Source: Pseudomonas fluorescens
GTDB lineage: Bacteria; Pseudomonadota; Gammaproteobacteria; Pseudomonadales; Pseudomonadaceae
Assembly: GCF_902497895.1 (NCBI RefSeq)
Contig: NZ_CABVHQ010000004.1
Location: 62,001 to 126,000 of the forward strand
Direction of reading: 5' to 3'
Length of the DNA stretch: 64,000 nt
The translations under genes were made by a program, and so were the position numbers. Positions 1-9,504 of the stretch are shown one piece after another (the stretch's first letter is position 1; each line of letters starts with the position of its first letter). Under the pieces are notes generated by a model. That model saw only the letters and a list, made by a program, of their open reading frames with translations. It was not told where the DNA came from and made no database searches.

Positions 1-2060
1 GGCAGCTGTACAAAGGCATCGAGTCGCCCTACAAGTCCGTGCTTAAACTGTTGCTGATCGAGGTCTACGCCAGCGAACACCCGCAGGTCCAATGCCTGAG
101 CCTGCGCTTCAAGCAGGCCGTGTTCGCCAACCAGTTCGATCTGGATGAGCTGGACCCCTATATCGTGGTCTATCGGCGGATCGAGGAATACCTCAAGGCT
201 CGCGACGAGCCGCAACGCCTGGAACTGGTACGCCGCAGCCTGTACCTGAAGGTCAACCGCAAACTCACCGCGCCCCCCGCCCAGCGCAATAGCAGCTGGC
301 AGCGCCGATTGCTTGAACGCCTGGTCCACGAATGGGGCTGGGATCACCGCCAGCTGGCGATGCTCGACAGCCGCAGCCAATGGAAAGTCCGCCAAGTCAG
401 CGCCGAGCGCCGCGCACTGGTCAACGAACTGAACTACAGCTATCGCTTCCTGACTCAGTTCGCCCGTACCGAGCAAACCGCCAGCCTGATCACCAAGCGC
501 GATCTCAATGTGCTCGGCCGCCGCCTCTATGCGGCATTCGAGCGCAAGGCCGACAAGATCGAGTTCATCAATCCCGGTATCGCCCCCGATCTGGCGGAAG
601 ACACCCTGACGCTGGTGCAATCGCCCAATCGCAAGGAGCCAGGGCAAGTCCACTGGAGTCTGTACAACGGCAGCCTGAACGCTCTGGAGTGGGAGCATTT
701 CGCGCCAATCAAGCGCAACCGTGGGTTGTTGGAATTATTGACCTGGTGCCATCGCAACGGCGTGATCGACAGCAGCACCCGCCTCGCTCTGCACCCCGGC
801 AGCAGCGACTTGAGCGAGTTCGAGCTGTTCAACCTGCTGGGCAGCCTGCAACAGACCATTGCCTTGCCGCTGACCAGTGTCGGCGAAGTACAGTTGCTGC
901 AGGCCAGCGCACCGAGCGAAGTGCTGATTCTGGTGAATGTCGGGATTGATCCGCTCAAACAGCATCGTGAGCTGAATATCCTGATGACCACCGAGCGCAC
1001 GGACTCATTGAGCTACGCCGGGGTCCGGGAGAATCTGGTGCTGACCCTCGACCAGGTCACGCTCAACAGCTGGAACGAGGTGCTGGTCAGCCGCTACGAC
1101 GGTGCACATGCGCTGCTCGACTGCCTGCGCGATTACCTCAACAACCTGCCAGGCGGAGCACAGCAGCCACGCTTGCGGGTTCGTTGCTTTAGCCATAATC
1201 GCGCCCGATTCATCGCCCGCAGAGTGGAGGAGATCTTCGAGACCGCGCAGGACCTGCTGCTCGGCAAGCTCAATCATCGCTACCTGATTCAGGTCCAACA
1301 GCACTATCACGTGCTGGAACTGGTCCCGGGCCAGGTCAATCATGTGGCCCTGGACAGTCTGCCAGCGCTGCTCGATTACCTCGGCGAAGAGCAGCCTTGC
1401 TACAGCCCGCTGCATCTCGATCCAATGGCTCTGGAGGAGCACGATCTGGCGCTGATCCTGCCCATGGGGCTGGCGCAGTGCATCCAGGTGTTCTTCCGGA
1501 TCAACGAATCCCAGGCCGAGCTGTATGTGCTGGATGAGTGCAACGCTCTGTGGCAGCAACGCGTGCCCTATCACGATGAGCAAAGCCTGCTGGTGCCACT
1601 GCAGCGCTTCCTGCAATCGATTGTGTATCGTCGCGATGCGTTGTTGCCGCTGGATCCGGCCCGGCCCATGGCAACCCTCGAGACCCTGTATTACCAGCTG
1701 CAACCATCCGCCATCGGGCGCGCTCGACGGGCCGAACTACGGCCTGCGCCACAGACGCTGGCGAACAAGCCCTTTTATGACGTCCAGGCGATTATCGGCA
1801 AGGCCGCACCCGGACAGGTGCAGGTCACCTTGTATTGCGATCAGCGAGAGTTTTGCGAACTGGAGTACGGCGACCAGCTGTTTAGCGTGGTCGCCAGGGA
1901 AATCCTCGGGCAGCGCCGCGAGGCTGAACGCTACCGCTGCTACATCACCGATCTGGACCTGTCCGGCCTGCTCGGTGATGTGCAAAGCCCGAGTAATCTT
2001 TACCTGCGATACAAGGCGGATCTGGAACGTGCGCTCAACGAGGCGCTCGATCAGGTCTGA
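1..2060 (+). CDS. cyaA: Class I adenylate cyclase, 3' part (5' end outside window)
   Basis: Class I adenylate cyclase makes cAMP from ATP, the ligand of the Vfr/CRP-type activator. The reading frame is open from base 3 with no start codon, so the gene begins before the window; about 685 codons are present. The conserved class I segment GIESPYKSVLKLLL is encoded at bases 15-56. Family members are about 850-950 residues, so the N-terminal part is missing here. The gene ends with TGA at 2058-2060, only six bases from the end of convergent rnk. An internal GTG at base 39 could be mistaken for a start but lies inside the conserved segment. Confidence 0.93.
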   Translation, partial: QLYKGIESPYKSVLKLLLIEVYASEHPQVQCLSLRFKQAVFANQFDLDELDPYIVVYRRIEEYLKARDEPQRLELVRRSLYLKVNRKLTAPPAQRNSSWQRRLLERLVHEWGWDHRQLAMLDSRSQWKVRQVSAERRALVNELNYSYRFLTQFARTEQTASLITKRDLNVLGRRLYAAFERKADKIEFINPGIAPDLAEDTLTLVQSPNRKEPGQVHWSLYNGSLNALEWEHFAPIKRNRGLLELLTWCHRNGVIDSSTRLALHPGSSDLSEFELFNLLGSLQQTIALPLTSVGEVQLLQASAPSEVLILVNVGIDPLKQHRELNILMTTERTDSLSYAGVRENLVLTLDQVTLNSWNEVLVSRYDGAHALLDCLRDYLNNLPGGAQQPRLRVRCFSHNRARFIARRVEEIFETAQDLLLGKLNHRYLIQVQQHYHVLELVPGQVNHVALDSLPALLDYLGEEQPCYSPLHLDPMALEEHDLALILPMGLAQCIQVFFRINESQAELYVLDECNALWQQRVPYHDEQSLLVPLQRFLQSIVYRRDALLPLDPARPMATLETLYYQLQPSAIGRARRAELRPAPQTLANKPFYDVQAIIGKAAPGQVQVTLYCDQREFCELEYGDQLFSVVAREILGQRREAERYRCYITDLDLSGLLGDVQSPSNLYLRYKADLERALNEALDQV

Positions 2061-2066
2061 GGCGGA

Positions 2067-2480
2067 TCAGAACGTGCAGGCACCGCCGTCCTTGGGCTGG
2101 AACTCGACCTCGATCAACTCCAGCTTCAGGGTTTTACCGCCTGGCGCCGGCCAGTCGATGTGTTGACCCGCCTGCAAGCCGAGCAGCGCACTACCGACCG
2201 GTGCGAGAATCGAGATCTTGCCCTCGTCGGCATTCGCGTCCTGTGGATAAACCAGGGTCAGGTGGTAGTCCTTGCCACTGCTTTCTTCACGGCAGTGCAC
2301 ACGGGAATTCATGGTGACGACATCCGCCGGGACTTCATCGTGACCCACCAGGGTTTCGGCGCGATCCAGCTCGGCTTGCAGCGCGATGACGCCCGGCAGC
2401 GAGTCATCCAGGCTGTCGATCAGGCGCTCGAGACGTTGAACGTCCAGGCGGGTAAGGGTGATGGAAGGTGCGGTGCTCAT
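2067..2480 (-). CDS. rnk: Nucleoside diphosphate kinase regulator (GreA/GreB-like)
   Basis: Rnk is a small RNA-polymerase-binding protein of the GreA/GreB family that affects Ndk levels and, in P. aeruginosa, alginate. The 137-residue product has a short helical N-terminal part (residues 1-50) and a GreA/GreB C-terminal fold with the typical stretch around ISILAPVGSALLGL. I chose the ATG at 2480 (MSTAPSITL), preceded by GGAG about 12 bases upstream; the frame stays open about 10 codons further without better signals. It is convergent with cyaA and stands as a single gene. Confidence 0.88.
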   Translation of the reverse strand: MSTAPSITLTRLDVQRLERLIDSLDDSLPGVIALQAELDRAETLVGHDEVPADVVTMNSRVHCREESSGKDYHLTLVYPQDANADEGKISILAPVGSALLGLQAGQHIDWPAPGGKTLKLELIEVEFQPKDGGACTF

Positions 2481-2516
2481 GATCCAGGCAGACTCCTTTT
2501 TTCTGCACAAAAAAGC

Positions 2517-2544
2517 AAAACCCCGCCAGAAAAAGGCAGGGTTT
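2517..2544 (-). terminator. Intrinsic terminator-like hairpin
   Basis: AAAACCCCGCC and GGCAGGGTTTT form a stem with one mismatch around an A-rich loop. Read on the minus strand it ends in a T-rich run, so it can stop transcripts from the upstream cyaY/DUF1289 genes before rnk. Confidence 0.6.
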
Positions 2545-2646
2545 TCACGGGCCTCGATGAGTTGAGGCGTACCCGGACACTATCACAGCTCAATAAATAT
2601 ACAAGCGGGGCACCAGAAGTGGCGACGCAGGCCTGTCGGGGAACCC

Positions 2647-2779
2647 TGTGGCGAGGGGGCTTGCCCCCGCTCGGCTGCGCAGCAGTCGTAAAACCGGCGG
2701 ATTCGGTCTGCCTGTGAAACCTCAGTCGCCGGTTTTAGGACCGCTTCGCGCTCCAGCGGGGGCAAGCCCCCTCGCCACA
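2647..2779. repeat. REPIN, GTGGCGAGGGGGC family
   Basis: Two inverted REP ends (TGTGGCGAGGGGGCTTGCCC and its complement) flank a variable centre that itself pairs partly (CGGCTGCGCAGCAG, CCGGTTTT). A third partial end (CTCCCTCGCCACA) follows at about 2783-2795. The same family recurs at 8196-8342 and 58661-58793. Confidence 0.85.
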
Positions 2780-2804
2780 CAAGCTCCCTCGCCACAATAA
2801 TTCG

Positions 2805-3023
2805 TCAGATTGAAGATTTGCGCTGTTGAGCCTGCACGCAAATCAACCGCCGCCGCTCGTCGTCGGCCGAGCGCCATTCGCGGATGTCTTCGACATGGCG
2901 AAAGCACCCGAGGCAGACTTTCTGCTCATCCAGGCGACAAACGCCGGTGCACGGCGAAGGCACGGTCGGGCTGACGTTGCTGTATAGCGGCTTGGCCGCA
3001 CGCACGGGAGCGGGCTGCGTCAC
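2805..3023 (-). CDS. DUF1289 small cysteine-rich protein
   Basis: Unknown-function 72-residue protein. It carries the DUF1289 signature PCTGVCRLDEQ followed by CLGCFRHVEDIREW; the paired cysteines suggest metal binding, but no function is established. The most likely start is GTG at 3023, seven bases after the first base of the cyaY stop codon, with TGAGG just upstream. No ATG is available in frame between the cyaY stop and the conserved motif, and a longer reading would overlap cyaY. It is translationally linked to cyaY and precedes a REPIN and the hairpin at 2517. Confidence 0.75.
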   Translation of the reverse strand: MTQPAPVRAAKPLYSNVSPTVPSPCTGVCRLDEQKVCLGCFRHVEDIREWRSADDERRRLICVQAQQRKSSI

Positions 3024-3027
3024 GACC

Positions 3028-3360
3028 TCAGAGACCTTCGAAATCGAGTTCCAAATCGGCCTGCTCAAGCACGATGCGCTGCAACATTTCACCCAGCTGC
3101 TCTTCGCTCTTGTCGCACATCCAGCGCTCGCTCTCTTCGTCGTAGTCGAAGTGGAAACCACCGGAACGGGCGGCCAGCCACAGCTGACGCAAGGGCTCCT
3201 GGCGGCTGAAGATCACCTGGCTGCCGTTTTCGAACTTGACGGTGAGCACACCGGCCGAGTTCTCCAGATCCACATCCAGTTCACTTTCATCGAAAATATC
3301 CTCCAGCGTCTGTTGGGTGGCATCGACCAGATCGTGGAAGCGGGCTTCAGTCAAACTCAT
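3028..3360 (-). CDS. cyaY: Frataxin-like iron-sulfur assembly protein CyaY
   Basis: Bacterial frataxin binds iron and modulates the IscS-IscU iron-sulfur cluster machinery in the cytoplasm. The 110-residue product has the family pattern: an acidic first helix (residues 12-30, DATQQTLEDIFDESELDVD), then beta strands with LTVKFENGSQVIFSRQ and the conserved QLWLAARSGGFHFDY. It is divergent from lptM-lysA, the same neighbourhood as in enterobacteria, and overlaps the start region of the DUF1289 gene. Confidence 0.95.
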   Translation of the reverse strand: MSLTEARFHDLVDATQQTLEDIFDESELDVDLENSAGVLTVKFENGSQVIFSRQEPLRQLWLAARSGGFHFDYDEESERWMCDKSEEQLGEMLQRIVLEQADLELDFEGL

Positions 3361-3514
3361 TGCGGGAACCTCAAAAAGTGTCTACTCACGCTCAAGCGCC
3401 GCAAGATACGGGCGCATCTGCACGAATGCAAAGGATACCGATCAAGCGCCCGGCACTGGCATAAATTATCCGCCGAGGCACGTCAAACCCCCGCCGGACG
3501 GCCAGCCGCCCGCA

Positions 3515-3543
3515 TAGGCAAGCTGTCGGGTGGCCGGTATACT
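3515..3543 (+). promoter_or_regulatory. Candidate sigma-70 promoter of the lptM-lysA operon
   Basis: TAGGCA and TATACT are separated by 17 bases, giving a -35 (4 of 6 matches) and a -10 (5 of 6). The predicted start is near 3550, about 28 bases before the lptM ATG. Confidence 0.5.
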
Positions 3544-3577
3544 CCGGCGCAATTAACGCATTTTCAAGGATTTCGCC

Positions 3578-3748
3578 ATGAAGCGCCTGATCTCTTCCTT
3601 TGCTGCGCTCGTCGCGGTTGCCTGTCTGGTGTCAGCCTGCGGCCAAAAAGGCCCGCTGTACCTGCCCGATGACAAACAAGACCCTGCAGAGCAAGCCAAG
3701 TCGTCGCAGCAGTCGCCGTCCAAATCGCACAAGCACGACGTCTACTAA
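3578..3748 (+). CDS. lptM: LPS translocon maturation chaperone LptM (YifL-type lipoprotein)
   Basis: LptM is a small lipoprotein that assists oxidative maturation of the LptD outer-membrane LPS translocon. The 56-residue product has a type II signal with lipobox LVSAC (Cys21), followed immediately by the hallmark GQKGPLYLP and a short polar tail rich in Q, S and K. ATG at 3578 is preceded by AAGGA. It is the first gene of the operon, nine bases before lysA. Confidence 0.9.
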   Translation: MKRLISSFAALVAVACLVSACGQKGPLYLPDDKQDPAEQAKSSQQSPSKSHKHDVY

Positions 3749-3757
3749 GGGAACTCC

Positions 3758-5005
3758 ATGGACGCTTTTAACTACCGTGACGGTGAGCTGTTCGCGGAAG
3801 GTGTTGCCCTGTCCGCCATCGCCGAACGCTTTGGCACACCGACCTACGTCTACTCTCGCGCGCATATCGAAGCCCAGTACCTGGCTTACGCTGATGCGCT
3901 GGCCGGCATGCCGCACCTGGTCTGCTTCGCGGTCAAGGCCAACTCCAACCTGGGTGTACTGAATGTCCTGGCGCGTTTGGGCGCTGGTTTCGACATCGTC
4001 TCCCGTGGCGAGCTGGAACGAGTATTAGCCGCTGGCGGCAGCGCTGACAAGATTGTCTTCTCCGGCGTCGGCAAGACCCGTGACGACATGCGTCGCGCGC
4101 TGGAAGTCGGCGTGCACTGCTTCAACGTCGAGTCCACCGATGAGCTGGAGCGCCTGCAAGTGGTGGCCGCCGAGCTCGGCGTTCGCGCGCCGATCTCGCT
4201 GCGGGTCAACCCGGATGTCGATGCTGGTACCCACCCGTACATCTCCACCGGTTTGAAAGAGAACAAGTTCGGCATCGCCATCGCCGACGCCGAAGACGTG
4301 TACATCCGCGCCGCGCAATTGCCGAACCTGGAAGTGGTCGGCGTCGACTGCCACATCGGTTCGCAACTGACCACCCTGGCGCCCTTCATTGATGCCCTCG
4401 ACCGCCTGCTGGCCTTGGTCGATCGTCTCGGCGAGTGCGGGATCTACCTGCGCCATATCGATCTCGGTGGCGGCCTCGGCGTACGTTATCGCGATGAAGA
4501 GCCGCCACTGGCCGCGGACTACATCAAGGCCGTGCGCGAACGTCTGGATGGTCGCGACCTGGCGCTGGTGTTCGAGCCGGGTCGCTACATTGTGGCCAAT
4601 GCCGGCGTGCTGCTGACCCAGGTCGAATACCTCAAGCACACCGAACACAAAGACTTCGCCATCGTCGACGCCGCCATGAACGACCTGATCCGCCCGGCGC
4701 TGTACCAGGCCTGGATGGACGTCACTGCCGTGCGCCCTCGCGATACCGCTGCCCGCGCCTACGACATCGTCGGGCCGATCTGCGAAACCGGCGATTTCCT
4801 CGCCAAGGATCGTCAGCTGGCGCTGGAAGAAGGCGACTTGCTCGCCGTGCATTCGGCCGGTGCCTACGGGTTTGTCATGAGCTCCAACTACAACACTCGG
4901 GGCCGTGCCGCCGAAGTGCTGGTGGACGGTGATCAGGTATTTGAAGTGCGTCGCCGCGAGACGGTAGCCGAGTTGTTTGCTGGCGAAAGCCTGCTGCCGG
5001 AGTAA
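3758..5005 (+). CDS. lysA: Diaminopimelate decarboxylase
   Basis: LysA converts meso-diaminopimelate to L-lysine, the last step of lysine synthesis, using PLP. The 415-residue protein is a fold-type III enzyme: an alanine-racemase-like barrel with the PLP lysine at about Lys60 (CFAVKANSN), HIGSQL and DLGGGLGV glycine loops, EPGRY, then a C-terminal beta domain with CETGDF and the substrate tyrosine in GAYGF. It lies between lptM and dapF, so two diaminopimelate enzymes are co-expressed. Confidence 0.97.
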   Translation: MDAFNYRDGELFAEGVALSAIAERFGTPTYVYSRAHIEAQYLAYADALAGMPHLVCFAVKANSNLGVLNVLARLGAGFDIVSRGELERVLAAGGSADKIVFSGVGKTRDDMRRALEVGVHCFNVESTDELERLQVVAAELGVRAPISLRVNPDVDAGTHPYISTGLKENKFGIAIADAEDVYIRAAQLPNLEVVGVDCHIGSQLTTLAPFIDALDRLLALVDRLGECGIYLRHIDLGGGLGVRYRDEEPPLAADYIKAVRERLDGRDLALVFEPGRYIVANAGVLLTQVEYLKHTEHKDFAIVDAAMNDLIRPALYQAWMDVTAVRPRDTAARAYDIVGPICETGDFLAKDRQLALEEGDLLAVHSAGAYGFVMSSNYNTRGRAAEVLVDGDQVFEVRRRETVAELFAGESLLPE

Positions 5006-5009
5006 AACC

Positions 5010-5840
5010 ATGCTGCTGCGTTTTACCAAGATGCACGGCCTGGGCAACGATTTCATGGTCCTCGACCTGGTCAGCCAACACGCGCACATTCTGCCCAAGC
5101 ATGCCAAGCAATGGGGCGACCGGCACACCGGCGTCGGCTTCGATCAATTACTGATCGTCGAAGCGCCGAGCAATCCGGACGTGGACTTCCGTTATCGGAT
5201 CTTCAATGCCGACGGTTCCGAAGTGGAACAGTGCGGCAACGGCGCGCGCTGCTTTGCGCGCTTCGTACTCGATAAACGCCTGACCGCAAAACGGCAGATC
5301 CGCGTCGAGACCAAAAGCGGCATCATTGAACTGGATATCCGCAGCGACGGCCAGATCAGTGTCAATATGGGACCGCCGCGCCTGGCTCCGGCCGATATCC
5401 CCTTCCAGGCCGAGGCTCAGGCCAAAAGCTATACGCTTGAGGTTGACGACCAGACCGTCGAACTGGCCGCGGTGTCCATGGGTAACCCGCACGCGGTGCT
5501 GCGCGTCGACGATATCAACAACGCGCCAGTGCATGAATTGGGGCCGAAAATCGAAAACCACCCGCGCTTCCCGGCCCGGGTCAACGTCGGTTTTCTCCAG
5601 GTCATCGACCGGCAGCGCGCGCAGTTGCGCGTCTGGGAACGCGGGGCCGGGGAAACCCAGGCCTGTGGGACCGGTGCCTGCGCCGCCGCAGTGGCCGCGA
5701 TCAGCCAGGGGTGGATGGATTCGCCACTATTGATCGACCTGCCCGGCGGGCGCCTGTCCATTGAATGGGCCGGCCCTGGCGAACCGGTGATGATGACCGG
5801 CCCGGCAGCGCGCGTATACGAAGGACAGGTGCGTCTATGA
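5010..5840 (+). CDS. dapF: Diaminopimelate epimerase
   Basis: DapF interconverts LL- and meso-diaminopimelate for lysine and peptidoglycan synthesis. The 276-residue product begins [15 protein letters not shown], the conserved family N-terminus, which fixes the start at ATG 5010, four bases after lysA. Both catalytic cysteines are visible: about Cys75 in EQCGNGARC and about Cys219 in [11 protein letters not shown]. The two-fold repeated barrel is complete. Confidence 0.97.
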   Translation: MLLRFTKMHGLGNDFMVLDLVSQHAHILPKHAKQWGDRHTGVGFDQLLIVEAPSNPDVDFRYRIFNADGSEVEQCGNGARCFARFVLDKRLTAKRQIRVETKSGIIELDIRSDGQISVNMGPPRLAPADIPFQAEAQAKSYTLEVDDQTVELAAVSMGNPHAVLRVDDINNAPVHELGPKIENHPRFPARVNVGFLQVIDRQRAQLRVWERGAGETQACGTGACAAAVAAISQGWMDSPLLIDLPGGRLSIEWAGPGEPVMMTGPAARVYEGQVRL

Positions 5841-5853
5841 GTGAGCTAAATCC

Positions 5854-6579
5854 ATGACCGATCCGCCCCAGGTTCCAGCCCTGCAGCCCGAAGAATCGCC
5901 TTGCGAAAGCCTTGAGGCGGCGGCCATTGCCGCGTACCTGGAGGCTCATCCGGACTTCTTCGCCGAGCACGAAGAATTGCTCCCGGCACTGCGCATCCCC
6001 CATCAGCGTGGCGACACCATTTCCCTGGTCGAGCGACAGCTGAAACTGCTGCGCGAACGCAATATCGAAATGCGCCATCGCCTTTCGCAACTGATGGACG
6101 TCGCTCGCGACAACGACCGGCTGTTCGACAAGACCCGCCGGCTGGTCCTCGCGCTGATGGATGCCAGCAGCCTGGAAGACCTGGTGATCAGCGTCGAAGA
6201 CAGTCTGCGCCAGGACTTTCAGGTGCCTTTTGTCAGTCTGATTCTGTTCAGCGACAGTGCCTTGCCAGTAGGTCGCTGGGTCACCGCTGCCGAAGCCCAG
6301 CAAGCTATCGGCGGCTTGCTGTCGGAAGGCAAAACCGTGAGCGGCAGTTTGCGCGAACACGAACTGGACTTCCTGTTCGGCGAAGAACAGCGCAAGGAAA
6401 TTGGTTCGACGGCGGTCGTCGCCCTCAGCCATCAAGGCCTGCATGGCGTCCTGGCCATCGCCAGCCGCGATCCGCAGCATTACAAAAGCTCGGTGGGTAC
6501 GCTGTTTCTCAGCTACATCGCCGAAGTCATGGGCCGCGTACTGCCGCGCATCAACAACTCCCTACGCTCGGTGCGCTGA
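5854..6579 (+). CDS. DUF484 family protein (GAF-like)
   Basis: Protein of unknown biochemical role, 241 residues, always found upstream of xerC in gamma-proteobacteria. The N-terminal 60 residues contain the DUF484 hallmark ([18 protein letters not shown], then SLVERQ). A predicted coiled-coil helix (about 50-85) leads into a GAF-like C-terminal domain (about 95-235). Only two bases separate its stop from the xerC start, indicating tight co-expression with the recombinase. Confidence 0.88.
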   Translation: MTDPPQVPALQPEESPCESLEAAAIAAYLEAHPDFFAEHEELLPALRIPHQRGDTISLVERQLKLLRERNIEMRHRLSQLMDVARDNDRLFDKTRRLVLALMDASSLEDLVISVEDSLRQDFQVPFVSLILFSDSALPVGRWVTAAEAQQAIGGLLSEGKTVSGSLREHELDFLFGEEQRKEIGSTAVVALSHQGLHGVLAIASRDPQHYKSSVGTLFLSYIAEVMGRVLPRINNSLRSVR

Positions 6580-6581
6580 CC

Positions 6582-7478
6582 ATGGAACGACAACTGGACG
6601 CCTACTGCGCTCACCTGCGCAGTGAGCGCCAGGTGTCACCCCATACCCTGGAAGCCTACCGCCGCGACCTGAACAAAGTACTGGCGTACTGCGAGAAACA
6701 GCAGATTTCCAACTGGTCCGCCCTGGACATCCAGCGCTTGCGCAGCCTGATCGCCCGCCTGCATTCGCAGGGCCAGTCCTCCCGCAGTCTGGCGCGCCTG
6801 CTCTCGGCGGTTCGCGGGCTCTACCGCTACCTGAACCGCGAAGGCCTCTGCGACCACGACCCGGCCAATGGCCTGGCACCGCCCAAAGGCGAACGCCGGC
6901 TCCCCAAGACCCTGGATACCGACCGCGCGCTGCAACTGCTCGACGGCGCGGTCGAGGATGACTTCCTGGCCCATCGTGATCAGGCGATTCTGGAGCTGTT
7001 CTACTCCTCCGGCTTGCGCCTGTCGGAGCTGACCGGGCTCAATCTCGACCAGCTGGATTTGGCCGACGGCCTGGTCCAGGTGCTCGGTAAAGGCAGCAAG
7101 ACCCGAGTTCTGCCGGTCGGCCAGAAGGCCCGCGAAGCACTGCAACTGTGGCTGCCCCTGCGCACACTGACCAACCCGGCAGACGACGCGGTATTTGTCA
7201 GCCAGCAAGGCCGGCGCCTGGGTCCACGGGCGATTCAATTACGGGTCAAGGCCGCCGGCGAGCGCGAGCTGGGGCAGAACCTGCATCCACACATGCTGCG
7301 GCACTCCTTCGCCAGCCACTTGCTGGAGTCTTCCCAGGACCTGCGCGCCGTCCAGGAGTTGCTCGGCCACTCGGACATCAAGACCACGCAGATTTACACT
7401 CATCTGGATTTCCAGCATCTGGCGTCGGTCTACGACAGCGCCCATCCACGGGCTAAACGCAACAAAGGCGGTGAGTAA
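6582..7478 (+). CDS. xerC: Site-specific tyrosine recombinase XerC
   Basis: XerC acts with XerD at dif to resolve chromosome dimers at division. The 298-residue protein has the SAM-like N-terminal core-binding domain (1-95) and the catalytic domain with all active residues: Arg146 (SGLRLSEL), Lys170 (GKGSKTR), His237 and Arg240 (HPHMLRH), His263 (LGHSD) and the nucleophile Tyr272 (IYTHL). It belongs to the lysA-dapF operon, overlaps the following HAD gene by one base, and is called sss in some pseudomonads. Confidence 0.96.
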   Translation: MERQLDAYCAHLRSERQVSPHTLEAYRRDLNKVLAYCEKQQISNWSALDIQRLRSLIARLHSQGQSSRSLARLLSAVRGLYRYLNREGLCDHDPANGLAPPKGERRLPKTLDTDRALQLLDGAVEDDFLAHRDQAILELFYSSGLRLSELTGLNLDQLDLADGLVQVLGKGSKTRVLPVGQKAREALQLWLPLRTLTNPADDAVFVSQQGRRLGPRAIQLRVKAAGERELGQNLHPHMLRHSFASHLLESSQDLRAVQELLGHSDIKTTQIYTHLDFQHLASVYDSAHPRAKRNKGGE

Positions 7479-8182
7479 TGACGATCAAACTGATCACTTT
7501 CGACCTAGACGATACCCTGTGGGACACCGCCCCGGTCATCGTCAGCGCCGAAGCGGTGCTGCGCCAGTGGCTGGTAGAACACGCGCCGGACCTCGGCGGT
7601 GTGCCTGTCGAGCACCTCTGGGCGATCCGTGAACGCGTTCTGAGCAACGAGCCCGGCCTCAAGCACCGGATCAGCGCCCTGCGCCGCAAAGTGCTGCTCC
7701 ACGCCCTGGAAGAAGCCGGCTACGCCCCCCCGCGGGCGTCGGAGCTGGCCGAGCAGGCCTTTGAAGCGTTTCTGCATGCGCGGCATCAACTCGAGATCTT
7801 CCCCGAGGTGCAGCCGACCCTGGAAGTGCTGGCCCGGCACTACACCCTGGGAGTGGTCACCAATGGTAATGCCGATGTGCGTCGGCTGGGGTTGGCGGAC
7901 TACTTCAAGTTTGCCCTTTGCGCGGAAGATATCGGGATTGGCAAACCGGATGCGCGACTGTTCCAGGAAGCCTTACAGCGAGGCGGGGTCACCGCTGAAG
8001 CCGCCGTGCATATCGGCGATCACCCTGGCGACGACATCGCCGGGGCCCAGCAGGCGGGGTTGAAGGCAATCTGGTTCAACCCTGGCAGCAAAGCCTGGGA
8101 AACCGAGAAACAGCCGGATGCGGAGATTCGCAGTTTGAGCGAGTTGCCTGAGTTGTTGGCGCGGTGGAACACAGCACCTTAG
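7478..8182 (+). CDS. HAD-superfamily hydrolase
   Basis: Probable phosphatase of the HAD-IA class, 234 residues; the substrate cannot be read from the sequence. Four motifs are intact: the nucleophile loop DLDDTLW at residues 9-15, TNGN (about 128), the lysine in GKPDARLF (about 153) and GDHPGDDIAGAQQAG (about 176-190). The ATG overlaps the xerC TAA, so it is translationally coupled as the last gene of the operon. YigB-type flavin-pathway phosphatases sit in the same place in enterobacteria, so a similar FMN or sugar phosphatase role is plausible but inferred. Confidence 0.88.
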   Translation: MTIKLITFDLDDTLWDTAPVIVSAEAVLRQWLVEHAPDLGGVPVEHLWAIRERVLSNEPGLKHRISALRRKVLLHALEEAGYAPPRASELAEQAFEAFLHARHQLEIFPEVQPTLEVLARHYTLGVVTNGNADVRRLGLADYFKFALCAEDIGIGKPDARLFQEALQRGGVTAEAAVHIGDHPGDDIAGAQQAGLKAIWFNPGSKAWETEKQPDAEIRSLSELPELLARWNTAP

Positions 8183-8195
8183 TCGCCGCAGATCC

Positions 8196-8342
8196 TGTGG
8201 CGAGGGGGCTTGCCCCCGCTGGAGCGCGCAGCGGTCCCAAAATCAGCTACCGCGATTCTTCAGATAGAACATATCAGCCGATTTACGACTGCTTCGCAGC
8301 CGAGCGGGGCGATGCGGCGTTCCGACAAGCCCCCTCGCCACA
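8196..8342. repeat. REPIN, GTGGCGAGGGGGC family, with an inserted module
   Basis: Inverted REP ends flank a centre that pairs poorly. The right arm is interrupted: after GCGGGG there is a 16-base insert (CGATGCGGCGTTCCGA, 8310-8325) before CAAGCCCCCTCGCCACA. A closely related insert occurs in a REP of another family at 29964-29979. Confidence 0.85.
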
Positions 8343-8376
8343 AAGGTCGCGCGCAACGCCTATTTCCTTTCACCCA

Positions 8377-8409
8377 TGAAAAAGCCCGCAGCGACGGCGG
8401 GCTTTTTCA
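8377..8409. terminator. Bidirectional intrinsic terminator between the HAD gene and sutA
   Basis: A perfect 13-bp stem (TGAAAAAGCCCGC with GCGGGCTTTTTCA, loop 8390-8396) has A and T runs on both sides, so it can end both convergent transcripts. Confidence 0.85.
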
Positions 8410-8428
8410 GCAAGCAAGTAGCAGGCGC

Positions 8429-8752
8429 TCAGATAGGTCGGCTGCCGTACTTGTTGTCAGGCTTCTTTGGTGGATCAGCCACCACGTTGGCCTCGACTTC
8501 CTGCACCTTGCCGCCTTTGGCAAGGAACTCTTCCATAGCGCGAGCCAGAGCATCACGCTCCTTGTTCTTGGCCTCGACACTCGGCAGCTCATCGACCGAG
8601 ACAGAAGCCTTGGCCTTGCCTTTGGCGGTCGGAACAGGCGCATCCCCGCCGTCGTCGTCAGCGACGTCTTCGGCCGCTACTTCAAGACCTTCTTCGGTCT
8701 CGTCTTCGTCACCTACTTCGAGGTCGTCGTTTTCCAGATCATCGTCGCTCAT
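8429..8752 (-). CDS. sutA: RNA polymerase-binding regulator SutA
   Basis: SutA is a small acidic protein described in P. aeruginosa that binds RNA polymerase and supports transcription of housekeeping genes during slow growth. The 107-residue product has a long Asp/Glu-rich, probably disordered N-terminus (residues 2-36), a central helix (about 55-80, ERDALARAMEEFLAKGG) and a basic, disordered C-terminal tail ending DNKYGSRPI. GAGG precedes the ATG at 8752. It is a single gene, convergent with the xerC operon. Assignment is by recall of the family's composition and location. Confidence 0.8.
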   Translation of the reverse strand: MSDDDLENDDLEVGDEDETEEGLEVAAEDVADDDGGDAPVPTAKGKAKASVSVDELPSVEAKNKERDALARAMEEFLAKGGKVQEVEANVVADPPKKPDNKYGSRPI

Positions 8753-8856
8753 GTTCTACCTCATGACTTGCGAAAAGCAGATTAGTTATAGCCCAGCTTC
8801 GCCGACTGTCGAAGGGCCGCCGGAGAAAAAATCATCATCCGCTGGTAACCAGCGGC

Positions 8857-9282
8857 TTATGCCCCATCACCGTGCAAGGTGGCGAGGACTTTACGGACAC
8901 CGCCATGATCACGATGCTCGCCTAGATAAACACCTTGCCAGCTACCCAGCGCCAGTCGACCTGCCGTAACCGGCAAACTCAACTGACAGCCCAGCAAACT
9001 GGCCTTGAAGTGCGCCGGGAGATCGTCCGCGCCTTCGTCCTCGTGCTCATATCCGGCCATTCCTTGTGGGACCAGCTGATTGAAAAACCGTTCGAAGTCG
9101 CGACGTACCGCCGGATCGGCGTTCTCGTTGATGGTCAACGACGCCGAGGTATGCTGCAGCCACAAATGCAACAGACCGACCCGACATGCCTTCAGTTCAG
9201 GCAGGCCGGCGAGTAACTCGTCCGTTACCAGGTGAAAGCCCCGGGGCCTCGCCCGCAGGGTAATCAGAGTCTGTTGCCACAT
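8857..9282 (-). CDS. YjbQ/UPF0047 family protein
   Basis: A 141-residue member of the YjbQ family, some of which show weak thiamine-phosphate synthase activity; the physiological role is unclear. Conserved segments are [14 protein letters not shown] (about 44-57), a glutamate/histidine site around [13 protein letters not shown] and [14 protein letters not shown] near the C-terminus. The start at 9282 (MWQQTLITL) is set by GGAGAACTGT directly upstream; the open frame runs nine codons further without an RBS. Confidence 0.88.
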   Translation of the reverse strand: MWQQTLITLRARPRGFHLVTDELLAGLPELKACRVGLLHLWLQHTSASLTINENADPAVRRDFERFFNQLVPQGMAGYEHEDEGADDLPAHFKASLLGCQLSLPVTAGRLALGSWQGVYLGEHRDHGGVRKVLATLHGDGA

Positions 9283-9453
9283 ACAGTTCTCCGCACGTTC
9301 GGCGCGCATTCTAGCGCGCTCTGGGAAAAAACAAAGGGCCTAATATTCCTCCAACGCTGTAAGCCATTGGCCCGACAAAAATAGCTGCCGCGAACACCGT
9401 CGCAAGTGCAAGAAAAAACCTTTCAGCTGTTGCCTTACTGACAAAATCCAGAC

Positions 9454-9478
9454 AAAAAAATGCCCGGCAAGCCGGGCA
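9454..9478 (-). terminator. Intrinsic terminator of glnK-amtB
   Basis: Read on the minus strand, TGCCCGGC and GCCGGGCA pair around a tiny loop (9461-9478) and are followed by seven T residues (9454-9460). Confidence 0.8.
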
Positions 9479-9504
9479 ATATTTTTCTCGTATTTCTCGA
9501 GAAG

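Noticed and set aside
2647..2779. Insertion sequence remnant
   Set aside because: No transposase coding or target duplication; the structure is a REPIN doublet.
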